A stretch of DNA of 64,000 nucleotides from Octadecabacter sp. SW4 (GTDB lineage: Bacteria; Pseudomonadota; Alphaproteobacteria; Rhodobacterales; Rhodobacteraceae), in assembly GCF_008065155.1 (NCBI RefSeq), contig NZ_CP042819.1, positions 248,001 to 312,000 on the forward strand. Direction: 5' to 3'. This document shows, piece after piece, positions 27,556 to 36,611 of this stretch (position 1 is its first letter; each line of letters opens with the position of its first letter). The notes beneath the pieces were generated by a model, which searched no databases, was not told the DNA's origin, and was given only the letters and a program-made list of their open reading frames with translations. The position numbers were made by a program, and so were the translations under genes.

Positions 27556-27828
27556 ATGACCGTCACCCGCACGCTGAAAATCGAGAACATCAAGGGCTTG
27601 CATGCCCGCGCTTCGGCAAAGCTGGTCGAAGTGGTTGAGCAATTCGACGCCGAGGCAAGCGTGTCAAAGGATGGGCTAAGTGCTGCGGGCGACAGCATCA
27701 TGGGGCTTTTGATGTTGGCAGCCTCAATCGGAACCTTTATTGAAGTCGAGACCAAAGGCACAGATGCCCAAGCGCTTGCCGATGCCATTGAGGCCCTTGT
27801 GGCTGACAGGTTTGGCGAAGGCGACTAG
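27556..27828 (+). CDS. ptsH: HPr phosphocarrier protein
   Basis: A 90-residue HPr. The active-site His16 is in KGLHARASAKL and the HprK-regulated Ser47 is in AAGDSIMGLLMLAAS. The ATG at 27556 follows a GAGG site; the frame is open from 27535 inside the EIIA gene. Enzyme I is not in this window. With HprK upstream, Ser phosphorylation of HPr probably links carbon status to the ChvG/ChvI circuit (inference from conserved linkage). Confidence 0.93.
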   Translation: MTVTRTLKIENIKGLHARASAKLVEVVEQFDAEASVSKDGLSAAGDSIMGLLMLAASIGTFIEVETKGTDAQALADAIEALVADRFGEGD

Positions 27829-27887
27829 GGCATTTCAAGCTGCAACTGGCAAGCGATTGCCCTCAGGCCGTCAGGGAGGAGCCCGCG

Positions 27888-28787
27888 TTGACCGATACGA
27901 CGACACGGAATTCCGGCGCGCAGCCCATCGTGAAACCCGATGATACGCAGCGCATATATGACCGTCGTACGCTGACCTATTCCAACACCTTTGATAATCC
28001 CTGGCGTCGCAACATCATTCGCACAATCGAATGGTTCACCGGCAAAATAACGATCCTGCGCCGCATCCGCACCTTTGAAAGGCGCGGCACGCCGACAGGG
28101 CAGGCGTTTTGGCGCGCCACCCTTGATGTGATGGGTGTCGATCTGCTGACCCCGCCCGAACAACTGGCCCGCATCCCAAAGACGGGCCCCGTCGTGCTGG
28201 TTGCCAACCACCCGCACGGCCTTGTTGACGGGATGATTTTGGCCGATCTGGTCGGACGTGTGCGCAACGATTATCGCATTCTTACACGATCCCTGCTGAC
28301 AGGGATCGACGAAAGTGCCGCCAGCTATATGATTCCGGTGCCCTTTCCGCACGAAGAAGACGCGCAGAAAAAGATGATCGAAATGCGCGCCAAGGCGATG
28401 GAACACCTGAAACAGGGTGGCCTTGTGGCGCTGTTTCCATCGGGCGTTGTCGCCAGTTCCGAGACCATGTTTGGCCCCGCGATCGAGCAGGAATGGAACG
28501 TCTTTACCGCCAAGATGATCCGCACGTCCGGCGCACAGGTGTTGCCCGTCTATTTTCAGGGGTCCAATTCGCGCTGGTACCAGATTGCCAACCGGCTTTC
28601 AGCGACCCTGCGCCAGGGATTGCTGTTGCATGAAATCGTGCATTCGCTGGACAAACCCCAGGCCCCTGTCGTGGGCGAGGTCATCTCGTCGGATGATGTC
28701 CGCGAACGGGTCAAAGACCCACGCGCCTTTATGGCTTGGCTGCGCGACAAGACGCTGGGTCTGGGTCATCAGGGTCGGGATTCATAG
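27888..28787 (+). CDS. PlsC-type lysophospholipid acyltransferase, 3' end altered by an IS
   Basis: A 299-residue glycerolipid acyltransferase. The catalytic block NHPHGLVDGMILADLVG resembles the NHPFGGLDG variant of haemolysin/OlsA-like acyltransferases, and LVALFPSGVVASSE is the second conserved block. It starts at TTG with GGAGGAG upstream. The final residues (GRDS and the TAG stop) are encoded by the end of an IS5-type relic (GGGTCGGGATTCAT at 28772), so the original C-terminus has been replaced, though the catalytic domain is complete. It is the last gene before the island. Confidence 0.8.
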   Translation: MTDTTTRNSGAQPIVKPDDTQRIYDRRTLTYSNTFDNPWRRNIIRTIEWFTGKITILRRIRTFERRGTPTGQAFWRATLDVMGVDLLTPPEQLARIPKTGPVVLVANHPHGLVDGMILADLVGRVRNDYRILTRSLLTGIDESAASYMIPVPFPHEEDAQKKMIEMRAKAMEHLKQGGLVALFPSGVVASSETMFGPAIEQEWNVFTAKMIRTSGAQVLPVYFQGSNSRWYQIANRLSATLRQGLLLHEIVHSLDKPQAPVVGEVISSDDVRERVKDPRAFMAWLRDKTLGLGHQGRDS

Positions 28788-29005
28788 TCAGAACTTGACG
28801 GCGTCGGCGAGAGCACAGGCGGACAGGAATACGACACGGCATTGATCATCAGCGCATCAGCTCCGCTACCGCGAGCCATAGCGATTTTTGAGAATAAATC
28901 CTGACGGCATAGGGTGGTGATCGTCCTGGGCCTGCCGTGGGATTTGCGAAAGCAAGGCACCAACGCGCCATCTGCGCGTCTGTCAGCCAGCACGATCAGA
29001 AATCT
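28788..29005 (-). mobile_element. IS5-family transposase relic, internally deleted (left copy)
   Basis: Read on the minus strand, the N-terminal block LTDAQMAR (ending near 29000) and, after a frameshift, CFRKSHGRPR match the start of IS5-group transposases. The C-terminal block FLSACALADAVKF plus TGA (28788) matches their end. The catalytic middle is missing, and at least two frame breaks and an in-frame stop are present, so it cannot encode an active enzyme. One element end is the GGGTCGGGATTCAT at 28772; the other end is not clear. Confidence 0.7.
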
Positions 29006-29071
29006 CACCGCTCGGCTTTTCGGGCCATAAATTTTGGTTACTTAACGTAAGACTAATGGGTTTCAGACCCT

Positions 29072-29156
29072 AGCCTCAGCGGGTCGGAACCGGGTCGCCT
29101 TCGCCCCGACAATCAGAGAATCCGCGTTGGGTTGTGCGGCCCAACCAGCCCGCTTC
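29072..29156 (-). pseudogene. orphan 3' tail of a hydroxybutyryl-CoA dehydrogenase gene
   Basis: The minus strand encodes GWLGRTTQRGFSDCRGEGDP and then VPTR-stop (stop at 29076), nearly the same as the C-terminus of the intact gene at 57097–57975 (GWLGRKTQRGFYDYRGEGDP). Only about 27 codons are present, with no start and nothing of the gene upstream of position 29156. It is a duplicated fragment, not a gene. Confidence 0.85.
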
Positions 29157-29217
29157 AAAAGGTTTAATGAACCAGCACGCGGGTGTTGGCCTGCCGACCC
29201 AATAGGCCCCAATCGGA

Positions 29218-30579
29218 TCACGTATGCGGCAACATCATTGTGACAGAAAAGCGCCTATTCTCATTGCGCAATTCTATGCGCCCGCCAAAGGCCTCTGCAA
29301 CTGCGGCGGTGATTGGTAAACCCAAGCCTGATCCTGCGCTAGGTCCGACCTGGCTGAAGCGCCCCCGCGCGCGGTCAAAGTCCTTTGGTGCGATCCCTTT
29401 GCCGTCGTCAGATACTGACACCTCCAACCTATCCGCGACCCGGTGGGCAGTTAGCGCAATCTTCTTCAAATGTGTCCCGCCATGAACCATCGCGTTGTTG
29501 ATGATATTGAGAACTGCCTGCTCAAACATCACTGGATCGCCATAGAGGCTGATATTTCCGCAGGCCAATACTGGCTGAAACGCAATGCCTTGTTCTTGGG
29601 CGAGCGTTGCGGCTTTGTTGGAAACCTCCTGAAGGATAGGCAAGGGCGCAAACCGTTGTTTGCTGTCTTGCGGCAACCTTGCCTGTGCTCGTTCCAGGGT
29701 CAATAGGTTGTTGGCCAACTGGCCCGCGTCACGCGCTGCTTCCAGCAGATCTTCAGATCGCTCTTTGGATACAGCGAGCGTTTTTGCATTGGCCACAGAT
29801 TCCGCGAGGCTTAGCACGCCTGCGATTGGATTGCGCAATTGGTGCGCGGCATCAGAAATGAAGGCATTTTTGGCCTCCATGGTTCGCGATAGTTCGCCAA
29901 CAAGATCATTGAACCGCCCGACGATGCCCGTCACCTCTTGCGGGATGCGCCGCTTGATAGGTGTAAGATCAGAGGCGGAGCGGCGGGCAATGGCGTCTTC
30001 CAGATCTATCAAGGGGGCAAGACCACGCGCGACCCCGAACCAAACGATGATGGCCAGCGCGCCGATCAGCGATGCGATGATCAGAAAGACTGGCCGCGTC
30101 CGTGTCTGCACAAAGCCATTACGCACCGCGGTCCTTTGCCAGACCGTAAAAGTAAACAGCCCCGTCAGCCCATCGATCGAGGTGCTTTGCGAGAACCGCA
30201 ACGCCCGCACTGGGGCATCATGATAGACCGCATCGTAGTAAGTTTGCGGGGCATCATCCGCCACGTGTTCCGGTGGGACCGGCGGTGTTGCGTAGCCAGT
30301 GACGAATACGCCATCTGGCGCATAAACATGGTAGAAAACTGCACCGCCGGACGTATCGCGCAGAAGGTCGCGGGTTTCCTCGCTCAGCGCATCGCCACCT
30401 GTGACCGCCGTGTCTCGCGAAATTGCGAGCGCCGTCGAAAGCAGCGACCGGTCAAAACGCTCGGCCGCATTGGATTGGGCATCGTAATAGGCCCAGAGCC
30501 CAACCAGAATGGCAATCACAATCAGCGGTGCAAGGATGACGATAGTCAGGCGCGCACGCAGGGATAGACTGTTCTTCAC
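29218..30579 (-). CDS. tctE: sensor histidine kinase, TctE type
   Basis: A 453-residue membrane sensor. TM1 is at about 9–30 (LTIVILAPLIVIAILVGLWA), followed by a periplasmic domain (about 35–155) and TM2 at about 165–185. The HisKA box FISDAAHQLRNPIAGVLSLA carries the phospho-His. The ATPase motifs are NIINNAMVHG, DDGKGI and GSGLGLPITAAVAEAFGG. It overlaps the regulator gene by ATGA. It is encoded divergently from a TctC-type binding protein, so it probably senses tricarboxylates, perhaps through the binding protein as in other TctDE systems. Confidence 0.88.
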   Translation of the reverse strand: MKNSLSLRARLTIVILAPLIVIAILVGLWAYYDAQSNAAERFDRSLLSTALAISRDTAVTGGDALSEETRDLLRDTSGGAVFYHVYAPDGVFVTGYATPPVPPEHVADDAPQTYYDAVYHDAPVRALRFSQSTSIDGLTGLFTFTVWQRTAVRNGFVQTRTRPVFLIIASLIGALAIIVWFGVARGLAPLIDLEDAIARRSASDLTPIKRRIPQEVTGIVGRFNDLVGELSRTMEAKNAFISDAAHQLRNPIAGVLSLAESVANAKTLAVSKERSEDLLEAARDAGQLANNLLTLERAQARLPQDSKQRFAPLPILQEVSNKAATLAQEQGIAFQPVLACGNISLYGDPVMFEQAVLNIINNAMVHGGTHLKKIALTAHRVADRLEVSVSDDGKGIAPKDFDRARGRFSQVGPSAGSGLGLPITAAVAEAFGGRIELRNENRRFSVTMMLPHT

Positions 30580-31244
30580 GTCACCGCCTGCATCATGTAG
30601 CCGAGCCCGCGTTTTACGATGATCTGAACCCCGTGAGGCTGCAATCTTTTGCGCAAACGCGACACATACACCTCGACGACAGGCTCATCTACATCCGCAC
30701 CTGTGCCATAAAGGCTGTCTAGCAAAAGTTGTTTCGAAACGACCCGCCCATCCGCCAGCCAAAGCCGTTCAAAAAGAGCGATCTCGCGGCGGGGAATATC
30801 CAGCGGACCATTCGGCCCTTCAATCGTGCGGGCGGTGCGATCAAACTGCACCTCCCCGATCTTGGCAACCTGCTTTGGTTGGTCGGTGACACGGCGTGAC
30901 AACGCTCTGATCCGCGCGCCGAATTCTTCCATCTCAAAGGGTTTGCTGAGGTAGTCATCGGCGCCAGCATCCAGCCCTTTGATCTTGTCGTCTGTCTCGG
31001 ATTGCGCCGTCAGGAGCAACACCGGGCGCATATCTTCCCGAGCCCGCATCCCCCGCAGGATGGTCAACCCGTCGGTGTGGGGCAGGTTAATATCAAGCAC
31101 TACGATATCCGCATCATCATTGCGCAAGAATGCCGCCGCTTCCGCGCCATTATGCAGCAAATCCACCGCATGGCCCGCATCTTGCAGGTAGTAGCGGACA
31201 CCTTTCGCCACAGAAATATTGTCTTCGACAACGACGATACGCAA
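30576..31244 (-). CDS. tctD: response regulator, TctD type
   Basis: OmpR-family regulator of about 222 residues. The receiver starts RIVVVEDNISVAKGVRYYL, the phospho-acceptor is in DIVVLDINLPHTDG and the Lys in DDYLSKPF. The output winged helix ends VSRLRKRLQPHGVQIIVKRG. A TTG at 31244 with GAAAGGG upstream gives the natural receiver N-terminus; an ATG at 31283 would add 13 atypical residues. It diverges from tctC across about 140 bp that should contain its target sites. Confidence 0.88.
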   Translation of the reverse strand: MRIVVVEDNISVAKGVRYYLQDAGHAVDLLHNGAEAAAFLRNDDADIVVLDINLPHTDGLTILRGMRAREDMRPVLLLTAQSETDDKIKGLDAGADDYLSKPFEMEEFGARIRALSRRVTDQPKQVAKIGEVQFDRTARTIEGPNGPLDIPRREIALFERLWLADGRVVSKQLLLDSLYGTGADVDEPVVEVYVSRLRKRLQPHGVQIIVKRGLGYMMQAVT

Positions 31245-31380
31245 AGCAGCCCTTTCAAGAGATTTCGCGGATGCAAGGTTCACGCAAGGATGTCACTGCA
31301 ACTTGCCCATATCAAGAAGGCAAGGGAAGCCTTCTGATTCTATTTTGGGTCACAAGATCCGAAGTTCTGGGAGGAACAAC

Positions 31381-32472
31381 ATGCTTAAGAAAACACTGGG
31401 CGCGCTCGCGCTTTCAACGGCTTTGGTCGCGACACAATCCGCAGCCGGCGGTCACAGGATTGATCTGTCCGGCAAAACGGTCGAATGGATCATTCCATTC
31501 TCTGAAACGGGCGGTTCAGCCAAATGGGCCAACTTCTATGCCCCGCTGTTGTCCGAGGCATTGCCCGGCAACCCAACGGTCGTGGTGATGTTTGACCCCG
31601 GCGCGGGGTCTACGAAAGGCGCCAATGCGTTTCAGGAAATGACCTACGAAGATGGCACGACGATCTTCGGGTCGTCCGGTTCGACACAGTTCCCATACCT
31701 GCTGAGCGATCCACGTGTCCGCTATGAATACAGCGACTGGAACGTTGTTCTGGCCTCTGGCACGGGCGGTGTGGCCTATCTGCCTGCTGATCTGGCCGGG
31801 CAGCTGGGTGATGGCGGTGACGCGACACCATTGGCTGGCGAAGACTTTATCTACGGCTCGCAGGGTGCCACCCGTCTGGACCTTGTGCCGCTTTTGGCAT
31901 GGGAGATGCTGGGTCTTCAGGTCGAGCCCGTCTTTGGGATCGAAGGTCGCGGCGACGGCCGCCTGATGTTCGAGCGTGGCGAAGCCAACATCGATTATCA
32001 GACCTCGTCCAGCTACCTGTCCGGCGTCACGCCGTTGGTCGAAGCAGGCACCGCCGTGCCATGGTTCTCTTTCGGCGCGTTGGACGATGACGGCAACATC
32101 GTGCGGGACCCTACGTTCCCCGACATGCCGACCTTCAAGGAAGTCTGTGAGGCCACCGAAGGTTGCGCGACAGAAGGCGCGCAGTGGGAGGCCTGGAGAG
32201 CTTTTTTCATCGCAGGTTTCCCGGCCCAAAAGATGGTGTTCCTGGCTGCAGGCGCGCCTGACGAAGCAATCGCGACCTTCACCGAGGCGTTTGCAGCTAT
32301 TCAGGAGCGCGACGATTTCGCTGAAATCAGTCGGGCCCGTCTTGGCGTTTACCCGCAGATGACCGGTGCGGCTGCGCAGACCGCGTTGAGCAGTGCTACG
32401 GATGTGCCACAAGGGGCCAAGGACTTTGTGATTAACTGGCTGAGCGAGCGTTACGGCGTCGTCCTTCAGTAA
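31381..32472 (+). CDS. tctC: tripartite tricarboxylate transporter binding protein TctC
   Basis: Periplasmic solute-binding protein of 363 residues with signal peptide LGALALSTALVATQSAAGG. The mature start (GKTVEWIIPFSETGGSAKWA) has the TctC/Bug-family pattern, in which the IPF…GG loop contacts a carboxylate; the pattern VVMFDPGAGSTKGANAFQ follows. It is somewhat longer than the usual 320. GGGAGGAA precedes the ATG. Two Cys (EVCEATEGC) may form a disulfide. A strong hairpin follows the gene, which should give more binding protein than permease. Confidence 0.88.
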   Translation: MLKKTLGALALSTALVATQSAAGGHRIDLSGKTVEWIIPFSETGGSAKWANFYAPLLSEALPGNPTVVVMFDPGAGSTKGANAFQEMTYEDGTTIFGSSGSTQFPYLLSDPRVRYEYSDWNVVLASGTGGVAYLPADLAGQLGDGGDATPLAGEDFIYGSQGATRLDLVPLLAWEMLGLQVEPVFGIEGRGDGRLMFERGEANIDYQTSSSYLSGVTPLVEAGTAVPWFSFGALDDDGNIVRDPTFPDMPTFKEVCEATEGCATEGAQWEAWRAFFIAGFPAQKMVFLAAGAPDEAIATFTEAFAAIQERDDFAEISRARLGVYPQMTGAAAQTALSSATDVPQGAKDFVINWLSERYGVVLQ

Positions 32473-32480
32473 TTTCTCCA

Positions 32481-32511
32481 TGCCCCATCCGTGCTGGTCA
32501 CGGGTGGGGCA
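32481..32511 (+). terminator. intrinsic (partial) terminator between tctC and tctA
   Basis: TGCCCCATCCGTG pairs with CACGGGTGGGGCA (13 bp with one wobble) around a 5-base loop and is followed by TTTTCTTTTTTC. Its place between the binding-protein gene and the permease gene suits read-through control of their ratio. Confidence 0.75.
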
Positions 32512-32545
32512 TTTTCTTTTTTCACTTTGATGAACGGGGTCCGAA

Positions 32546-34573
32546 ATGGAGGTCTTTGCGACCGCCTTGCCTGCGCTGGACGCAGCGTTTGCGATGATCT
32601 TGCAGCCGCATGTGCTGGGCTTTCTGGTCCTTGGCGTTGTGATGGGCCTTTGTATCGGGGTCTTTCCCGGCCTGGGCGGCATCGCTGGGCTGTCTCTCCT
32701 CCTGCCGTTCATGTTTGGGATGGAACCTGTCACGGGCCTCGCCCTGATGATCGGCATGGTCGCGGTGGTGCCGACCTCTGATACCTTCGCCTCTGTCCTG
32801 ATGGGGATACCAGGATCGTCTGCGTCGCAAGCCACGGTGCTGGATGGCTTCCCGATGGCCAAGAAGGGGCAGGCAGCGCGGGCATTGTCGGCGGCCTTTG
32901 CGTCATCCCTGTTTGGTGGTCTTGTCGGGGCTGCTTTCCTCACCGTGTTTATCCTCGCTGCGCGTCCTATCGTGTTGCTGTTCCAAACGCCCGAACTGCT
33001 AATGATCACGATCTTTGGCCTGTCGATGGTTGGCATTCTTGCCGGTCGCGTCGCATTAAAGGGGCTCGTTGCGGCTTGCCTCGGCATCCTTGTCGGGACG
33101 ATTGGCGAAGGGGCCAGCTCCGGCGCTCTGCGGATGTCCACGTATGACATGCCTTATCTTGTTGACGGTCTGAAACTGGTGATTGTAGGCCTCGGTATCT
33201 TTGCGATTCCTGAAATCGTGGCGCTCCTGCGACGTGATAAGGCCATCTCTGACCACACGCCGTTGGGTGGCGGCTGGCTCGAGGGTGTAAAGGACTGGTG
33301 GGCGAACAAATGGCTCTCTGTGCGTTGTTCCCTGATCGGCGTGGTCGTGGGCGTTATCCCCGGGCTTGGCGGTTCAGTTGTGGATTGGATCGCCTATGGT
33401 CACACAGTGCAAACCGCGAAAGACAAATCCGGGTTCGGGTCTGGCGACGTGCGCGGCGTGATTGGGCCTGAAAGCTCTAACAACGCCAAGGAAGGCGGCG
33501 GGTTGGTCCCGACCTTGCTTTTCGGCATACCCGGTTCTGGTTCGATGGCGATCTTCATCTCTGCCGTAGCGTTGCTGGGCACCGGATCGATCGAGGTTGG
33601 CCCTTCGATGCTAAAGAACAACCTTGATTTCACCTATGCCATCGTATGGCTGCTGGCGCTGGCCAATGTCGTCGGCACGGTCATCTGCATTGCCGCTTCG
33701 GGTGGGATCGCCAAGCTGACGGAAATCCGCTTTGCCTTGCTTGCCCCATTCCTGTTCATGATTATCGCCTTCGCAGCGTTCCAGTCACGACAGGAAATCT
33801 GGGACCTTGTTGCGCTTTTTGGTATCGGTCTGCTGGGCATCCTCATGCGCCGTTTCGACTGGTCGCGCCCGGCTTTCCTGATTGGGTTCGTACTGTCCGC
33901 CCCGGCTGAACGCTACACCAACCAAGCCTACCAAATAGGCGCGTCCCGGTTCCGGCGCGGGTTTGAAGAAGGCATCGAGTATGTCTTCAGCCCCATCGTG
34001 ATCGTGCTGATCATCATAACCCTGTTGTCGGTGGTGATCGGATTGCGCCAGGCAAAAAATATTCAGGCTGAGGGCGCTGTTGCGTCCGGATCAAAACGCG
34101 CGCCGCTGATCTTCCTGCTGGCGGTGACTGGCTATATCGCTGTCGCCTACTGGAACTCCGCGATCATCCCGGACTTTGCCCGCATGGACCGCGTCTTTCC
34201 CGTCTTTGTGGCCACCGTCGCTTTGGTTGGCTGTGCATTGCTATTGGTCCAGATGGTGCGGTCCGACGAGACAGCGCCGATTTTCGCAGATCGCGAAGAC
34301 GAAGAGGCAGAAGAAAACGTGCATGGTTTGTGGGTCACATTGGGGTGGTTTGCGAGCCTGCTGATCGCCTCTGCTCTAGTTGGTTTCATCCTTGCGTTGG
34401 CCGGGTTCCTGCTGCTGTTCATCCGCATTCGCGCCGGCAAAAGCTGGGGATATGCCGTGGCCTACACGGCGGCGGGCATCGCGTTCATCTGCGGCATGGC
34501 CTGGACGTTGAACCGCGACTTCCCACCGGGCCTTTTGCAGGACCTCGTCGATCTGCCGTGGCCGCTGACATGA
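32546..34573 (+). CDS. tctA: tripartite tricarboxylate transporter permease: TctA fused to a TctB-like domain
   Basis: A 675-residue inner-membrane protein. Residues about 1–500 are a TctA permease: GVFPGLGGIAGLSLLLPF and GVIPGLGGSVVDWIAYGH are the duplicated PGLGG motifs, and GVIGPESSNNAKEGGGLVP is the strongest family signature. After a polar linker (about 505–525) a further block of four helices (about 525–675) looks like TctB, the small subunit. No separate tctB is present, so the fusion would supply both subunits. It overlaps the next gene by ATGA. Confidence 0.85.
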   Translation: MEVFATALPALDAAFAMILQPHVLGFLVLGVVMGLCIGVFPGLGGIAGLSLLLPFMFGMEPVTGLALMIGMVAVVPTSDTFASVLMGIPGSSASQATVLDGFPMAKKGQAARALSAAFASSLFGGLVGAAFLTVFILAARPIVLLFQTPELLMITIFGLSMVGILAGRVALKGLVAACLGILVGTIGEGASSGALRMSTYDMPYLVDGLKLVIVGLGIFAIPEIVALLRRDKAISDHTPLGGGWLEGVKDWWANKWLSVRCSLIGVVVGVIPGLGGSVVDWIAYGHTVQTAKDKSGFGSGDVRGVIGPESSNNAKEGGGLVPTLLFGIPGSGSMAIFISAVALLGTGSIEVGPSMLKNNLDFTYAIVWLLALANVVGTVICIAASGGIAKLTEIRFALLAPFLFMIIAFAAFQSRQEIWDLVALFGIGLLGILMRRFDWSRPAFLIGFVLSAPAERYTNQAYQIGASRFRRGFEEGIEYVFSPIVIVLIIITLLSVVIGLRQAKNIQAEGAVASGSKRAPLIFLLAVTGYIAVAYWNSAIIPDFARMDRVFPVFVATVALVGCALLLVQMVRSDETAPIFADREDEEAEENVHGLWVTLGWFASLLIASALVGFILALAGFLLLFIRIRAGKSWGYAVAYTAAGIAFICGMAWTLNRDFPPGLLQDLVDLPWPLT

Positions 34574-35658
34574 TCCAGACAGCGATCCCCTTTCTGTTCA
34601 TGCGCGGGGGCACGTCGCGCGGGCCTTATCTGAATCGCGCGGATCTGCCAGAGAATCGCGAGGTGTTGGCAGATGTGTTGGTGGCTATGGTGGGGTCGGG
34701 CCATCTGTTGAATATTGACGGACTTGGCGGGGGTAACGCGGTCACGACAAAGGTCGCGATGCTGTCGCGGTCTGAGGACGACTGGGCTGATGTTGACTAT
34801 TTTTTTGCGCAGGTCAGCGTGGACGACCGCACCGTTGATTTCAAACCAACTTGCGGGAATATCCTGTCCGGCGTTGGGCCTGCGGCCATCGAAATGGGGC
34901 TGATCCCGGCTGATGGAGCGCAAACCACAGTGAATATTCGCGCGGTCAACACCGGTGCGCGGGTCGTCGCGACGGTTCGGACACCGGATGGACAGGTGCG
35001 CTATGACGGCGATGCTGCAATCGACGGCGTGCCCGGGACCGCCGCGCCGGTGAACCTGCAGTTCATGGATACCATTGGCGGCGCGACTGGTGCGTTTCTT
35101 CCGACCGGCAATTTGATCGATACATTCGACGGGGTGGACGTGACCTGCATGGACGTCGCAATGCCCATGGTCATCGCCAAGGCGGAAAGCTTTGGCCTGA
35201 CGGGCTATGAGAGTTCAGAGGCGCTAAACGAAAACGTCGAATTTTTCGAGGCGATGGAGGCTGTGCGCATCAAGGCCGGCGAAGCAATGGGCATCACAGA
35301 GGTTGCCAAATCGGTAACTCCCAAGTTTGGTTTGCTGGCCCCCGCCCAAGAGGGCGGCACTGTCGCAACCCGCTATTTCATGCCGTGGAAGACGCATCCG
35401 ACGATGGCCGTGACCGGGGCGCAATGTCTTGCCTCTTGCGTGTTGACCCCCGGGACCGTGGCCGACGGAATTGCCGCCCGTTCCAATGACCGGCCCGCGA
35501 CTCTCACGCTGGAACATGCCAGCGGTCAAATCGACGTCTTGGTGGACTATGAACTGACATCAGAAGGCATTGATCTGCGCTCTGCCGGGTTGGTCCGCAC
35601 GGCCAGACTTTTGGCGCGGGGCGATGTGTTCATACCCGGATCAGTTTGGACACCATGA
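34570..35658 (+). CDS. PrpF/GalD-family aconitate-type isomerase (tautomerase)
   Basis: A 362-residue protein of the PrpF family (two diaminopimelate-epimerase-like domains). [20 protein letters not shown] is the family N-terminus, [18 protein letters not shown] carries the active-site Cys, and [17 protein letters not shown] and [15 protein letters not shown] are further conserved blocks. Relatives move a double bond in 2-methylaconitate, trans-aconitate or 4-oxalomesaconate. Next to a tricarboxylate importer and a TcuA-like dehydrogenase, an aconitate isomerase role is the best guess. The ATG at 34570 overlaps the tctA stop; the upstream open frame is read-through of tctA. Confidence 0.8.
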   Translation: MIQTAIPFLFMRGGTSRGPYLNRADLPENREVLADVLVAMVGSGHLLNIDGLGGGNAVTTKVAMLSRSEDDWADVDYFFAQVSVDDRTVDFKPTCGNILSGVGPAAIEMGLIPADGAQTTVNIRAVNTGARVVATVRTPDGQVRYDGDAAIDGVPGTAAPVNLQFMDTIGGATGAFLPTGNLIDTFDGVDVTCMDVAMPMVIAKAESFGLTGYESSEALNENVEFFEAMEAVRIKAGEAMGITEVAKSVTPKFGLLAPAQEGGTVATRYFMPWKTHPTMAVTGAQCLASCVLTPGTVADGIAARSNDRPATLTLEHASGQIDVLVDYELTSEGIDLRSAGLVRTARLLARGDVFIPGSVWTP

Positions 35659-36611
35659 AGGTTCACATCCTCGACGATTGGTTCGATACGCTGCGCAGCT
35701 TGCCGTGTTTTGACAAGCTCGCGGGGCATGATGTTACCATCTGGACGGATCACGAACCGGAACCTGCGAAACTCGCCGCCCGCGTTCAAGATGCCGAGGC
35801 GCTTGTTTTATTTCGCGAGCGCACGAAGATCGGGGCTGACCTGCTTGAACGCCTCCCGCACCTGCAACTGATCAGCCAACGCAGCGTTTACCCTCATATC
35901 GACGTGCCCGCCTGCACGGCGAACGGCGTGATGCTCTGTTCGAACATGCATAGCGACACACCGTCCTATGCCGCGGCTGAAATGACGCTGGCGCTCATCC
36001 TCGCCAGCTATCGCCAAATCCCGCAGCAAGTCGGGTCGATCCGCGCTGGAAACTGGCAAATCGGTGTGGGCCGAACGTTGCGGGGCCGGACACTCGGGCT
36101 TTACGGGTATGGGCGTATTGCGCAGGCCGTTGCAGGATATGCAGAGGCGATTGGCATGCAAGTGCAATGGTGGGCGTCTGATGATGGACGCGCACGCGCC
36201 AAGGCTGATGGGCGTCGCATTGCAGGTAGTCGGGGCGCGTTTTTTGCGACGTCTGACATTGTGAGCCTGCATGTCCGGCTTAAGCCGATGACGCGGGGCG
36301 TTATCACGGCGGATGACCTGGCCGCGATGACCGCGCGTAGTTTGCTGGTGAATACGTCGCGCTCTGGATTGATCGCGCCGGGTGCGCTTGAGGCGGAAAT
36401 CGCAAAAGGCCGCATCCATGCTGCCGTCGATGTCTTTGATGCAGAGCCTTTGCGGGACACCGCCAACCCTTTGTTGACCCACCCGAATGTCTTGCCAACA
36501 CCCCATATCGGCTACGTCACAGAAGACGAATTCGATCTGCAGTTCAGCGATATCTTCGACCAAATCAACGCCTACGCTGCGGGCCATCCGATTCACGTGA
36601 TCAACCCTTAG
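35655..36611 (+). CDS. D-2-hydroxyacid dehydrogenase family protein
   Basis: A 318-residue NAD-dependent oxidoreductase. The Rossmann motif [19 protein letters not shown] is central. The catalytic Arg lies in [14 protein letters not shown], Glu in [12 protein letters not shown] and His in [12 protein letters not shown], the normal R–E–H triad of the family. It overlaps the PrpF-like gene by ATGA and runs 11 bp into the convergent AbrB-like gene. The substrate may be a 2-keto or 2-hydroxy acid made in the same pathway. Confidence 0.85.
   Translation: MKVHILDDWFDTLRSLPCFDKLAGHDVTIWTDHEPEPAKLAARVQDAEALVLFRERTKIGADLLERLPHLQLISQRSVYPHIDVPACTANGVMLCSNMHSDTPSYAAAEMTLALILASYRQIPQQVGSIRAGNWQIGVGRTLRGRTLGLYGYGRIAQAVAGYAEAIGMQVQWWASDDGRARAKADGRRIAGSRGAFFATSDIVSLHVRLKPMTRGVITADDLAAMTARSLLVNTSRSGLIAPGALEAEIAKGRIHAAVDVFDAEPLRDTANPLLTHPNVLPTPHIGYVTEDEFDLQFSDIFDQINAYAAGHPIHVINP

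Larger units (their letters stand above)
28772..29156 (+). repeat. left ~0.4-kb direct repeat bracketing the island
   Basis: This segment is similar over nearly its full length, with gaps, to 56750–57177 and has the same orientation. Shared anchors in order are GGGTC(A/G)GGATTCATA, GCGAGAGCACAGGC, GAGAATAAATCCTG, GATTTGCGAAAGCAAG, CGCGCCATCTGCGCGTC and a tail of 85 bp (29072–29156) matching 57093–57177 at 80 of 85 positions. Similarity stops sharply at 29157. It contains an IS5 relic and an orphan hbd tail, listed separately. Confidence 0.85.

Noticed and set aside
28769-29008. 79-codon minus-strand frame as a real gene
   Set aside because: It is a mixed-frame reading of the IS5 relic; the matching blocks of the transposase lie in different frames.
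31516-33150. 544-codon open frame on the minus strand
   Set aside because: It is antisense to tctC and tctA; its translation is low-complexity Arg/Pro-rich and without domains.
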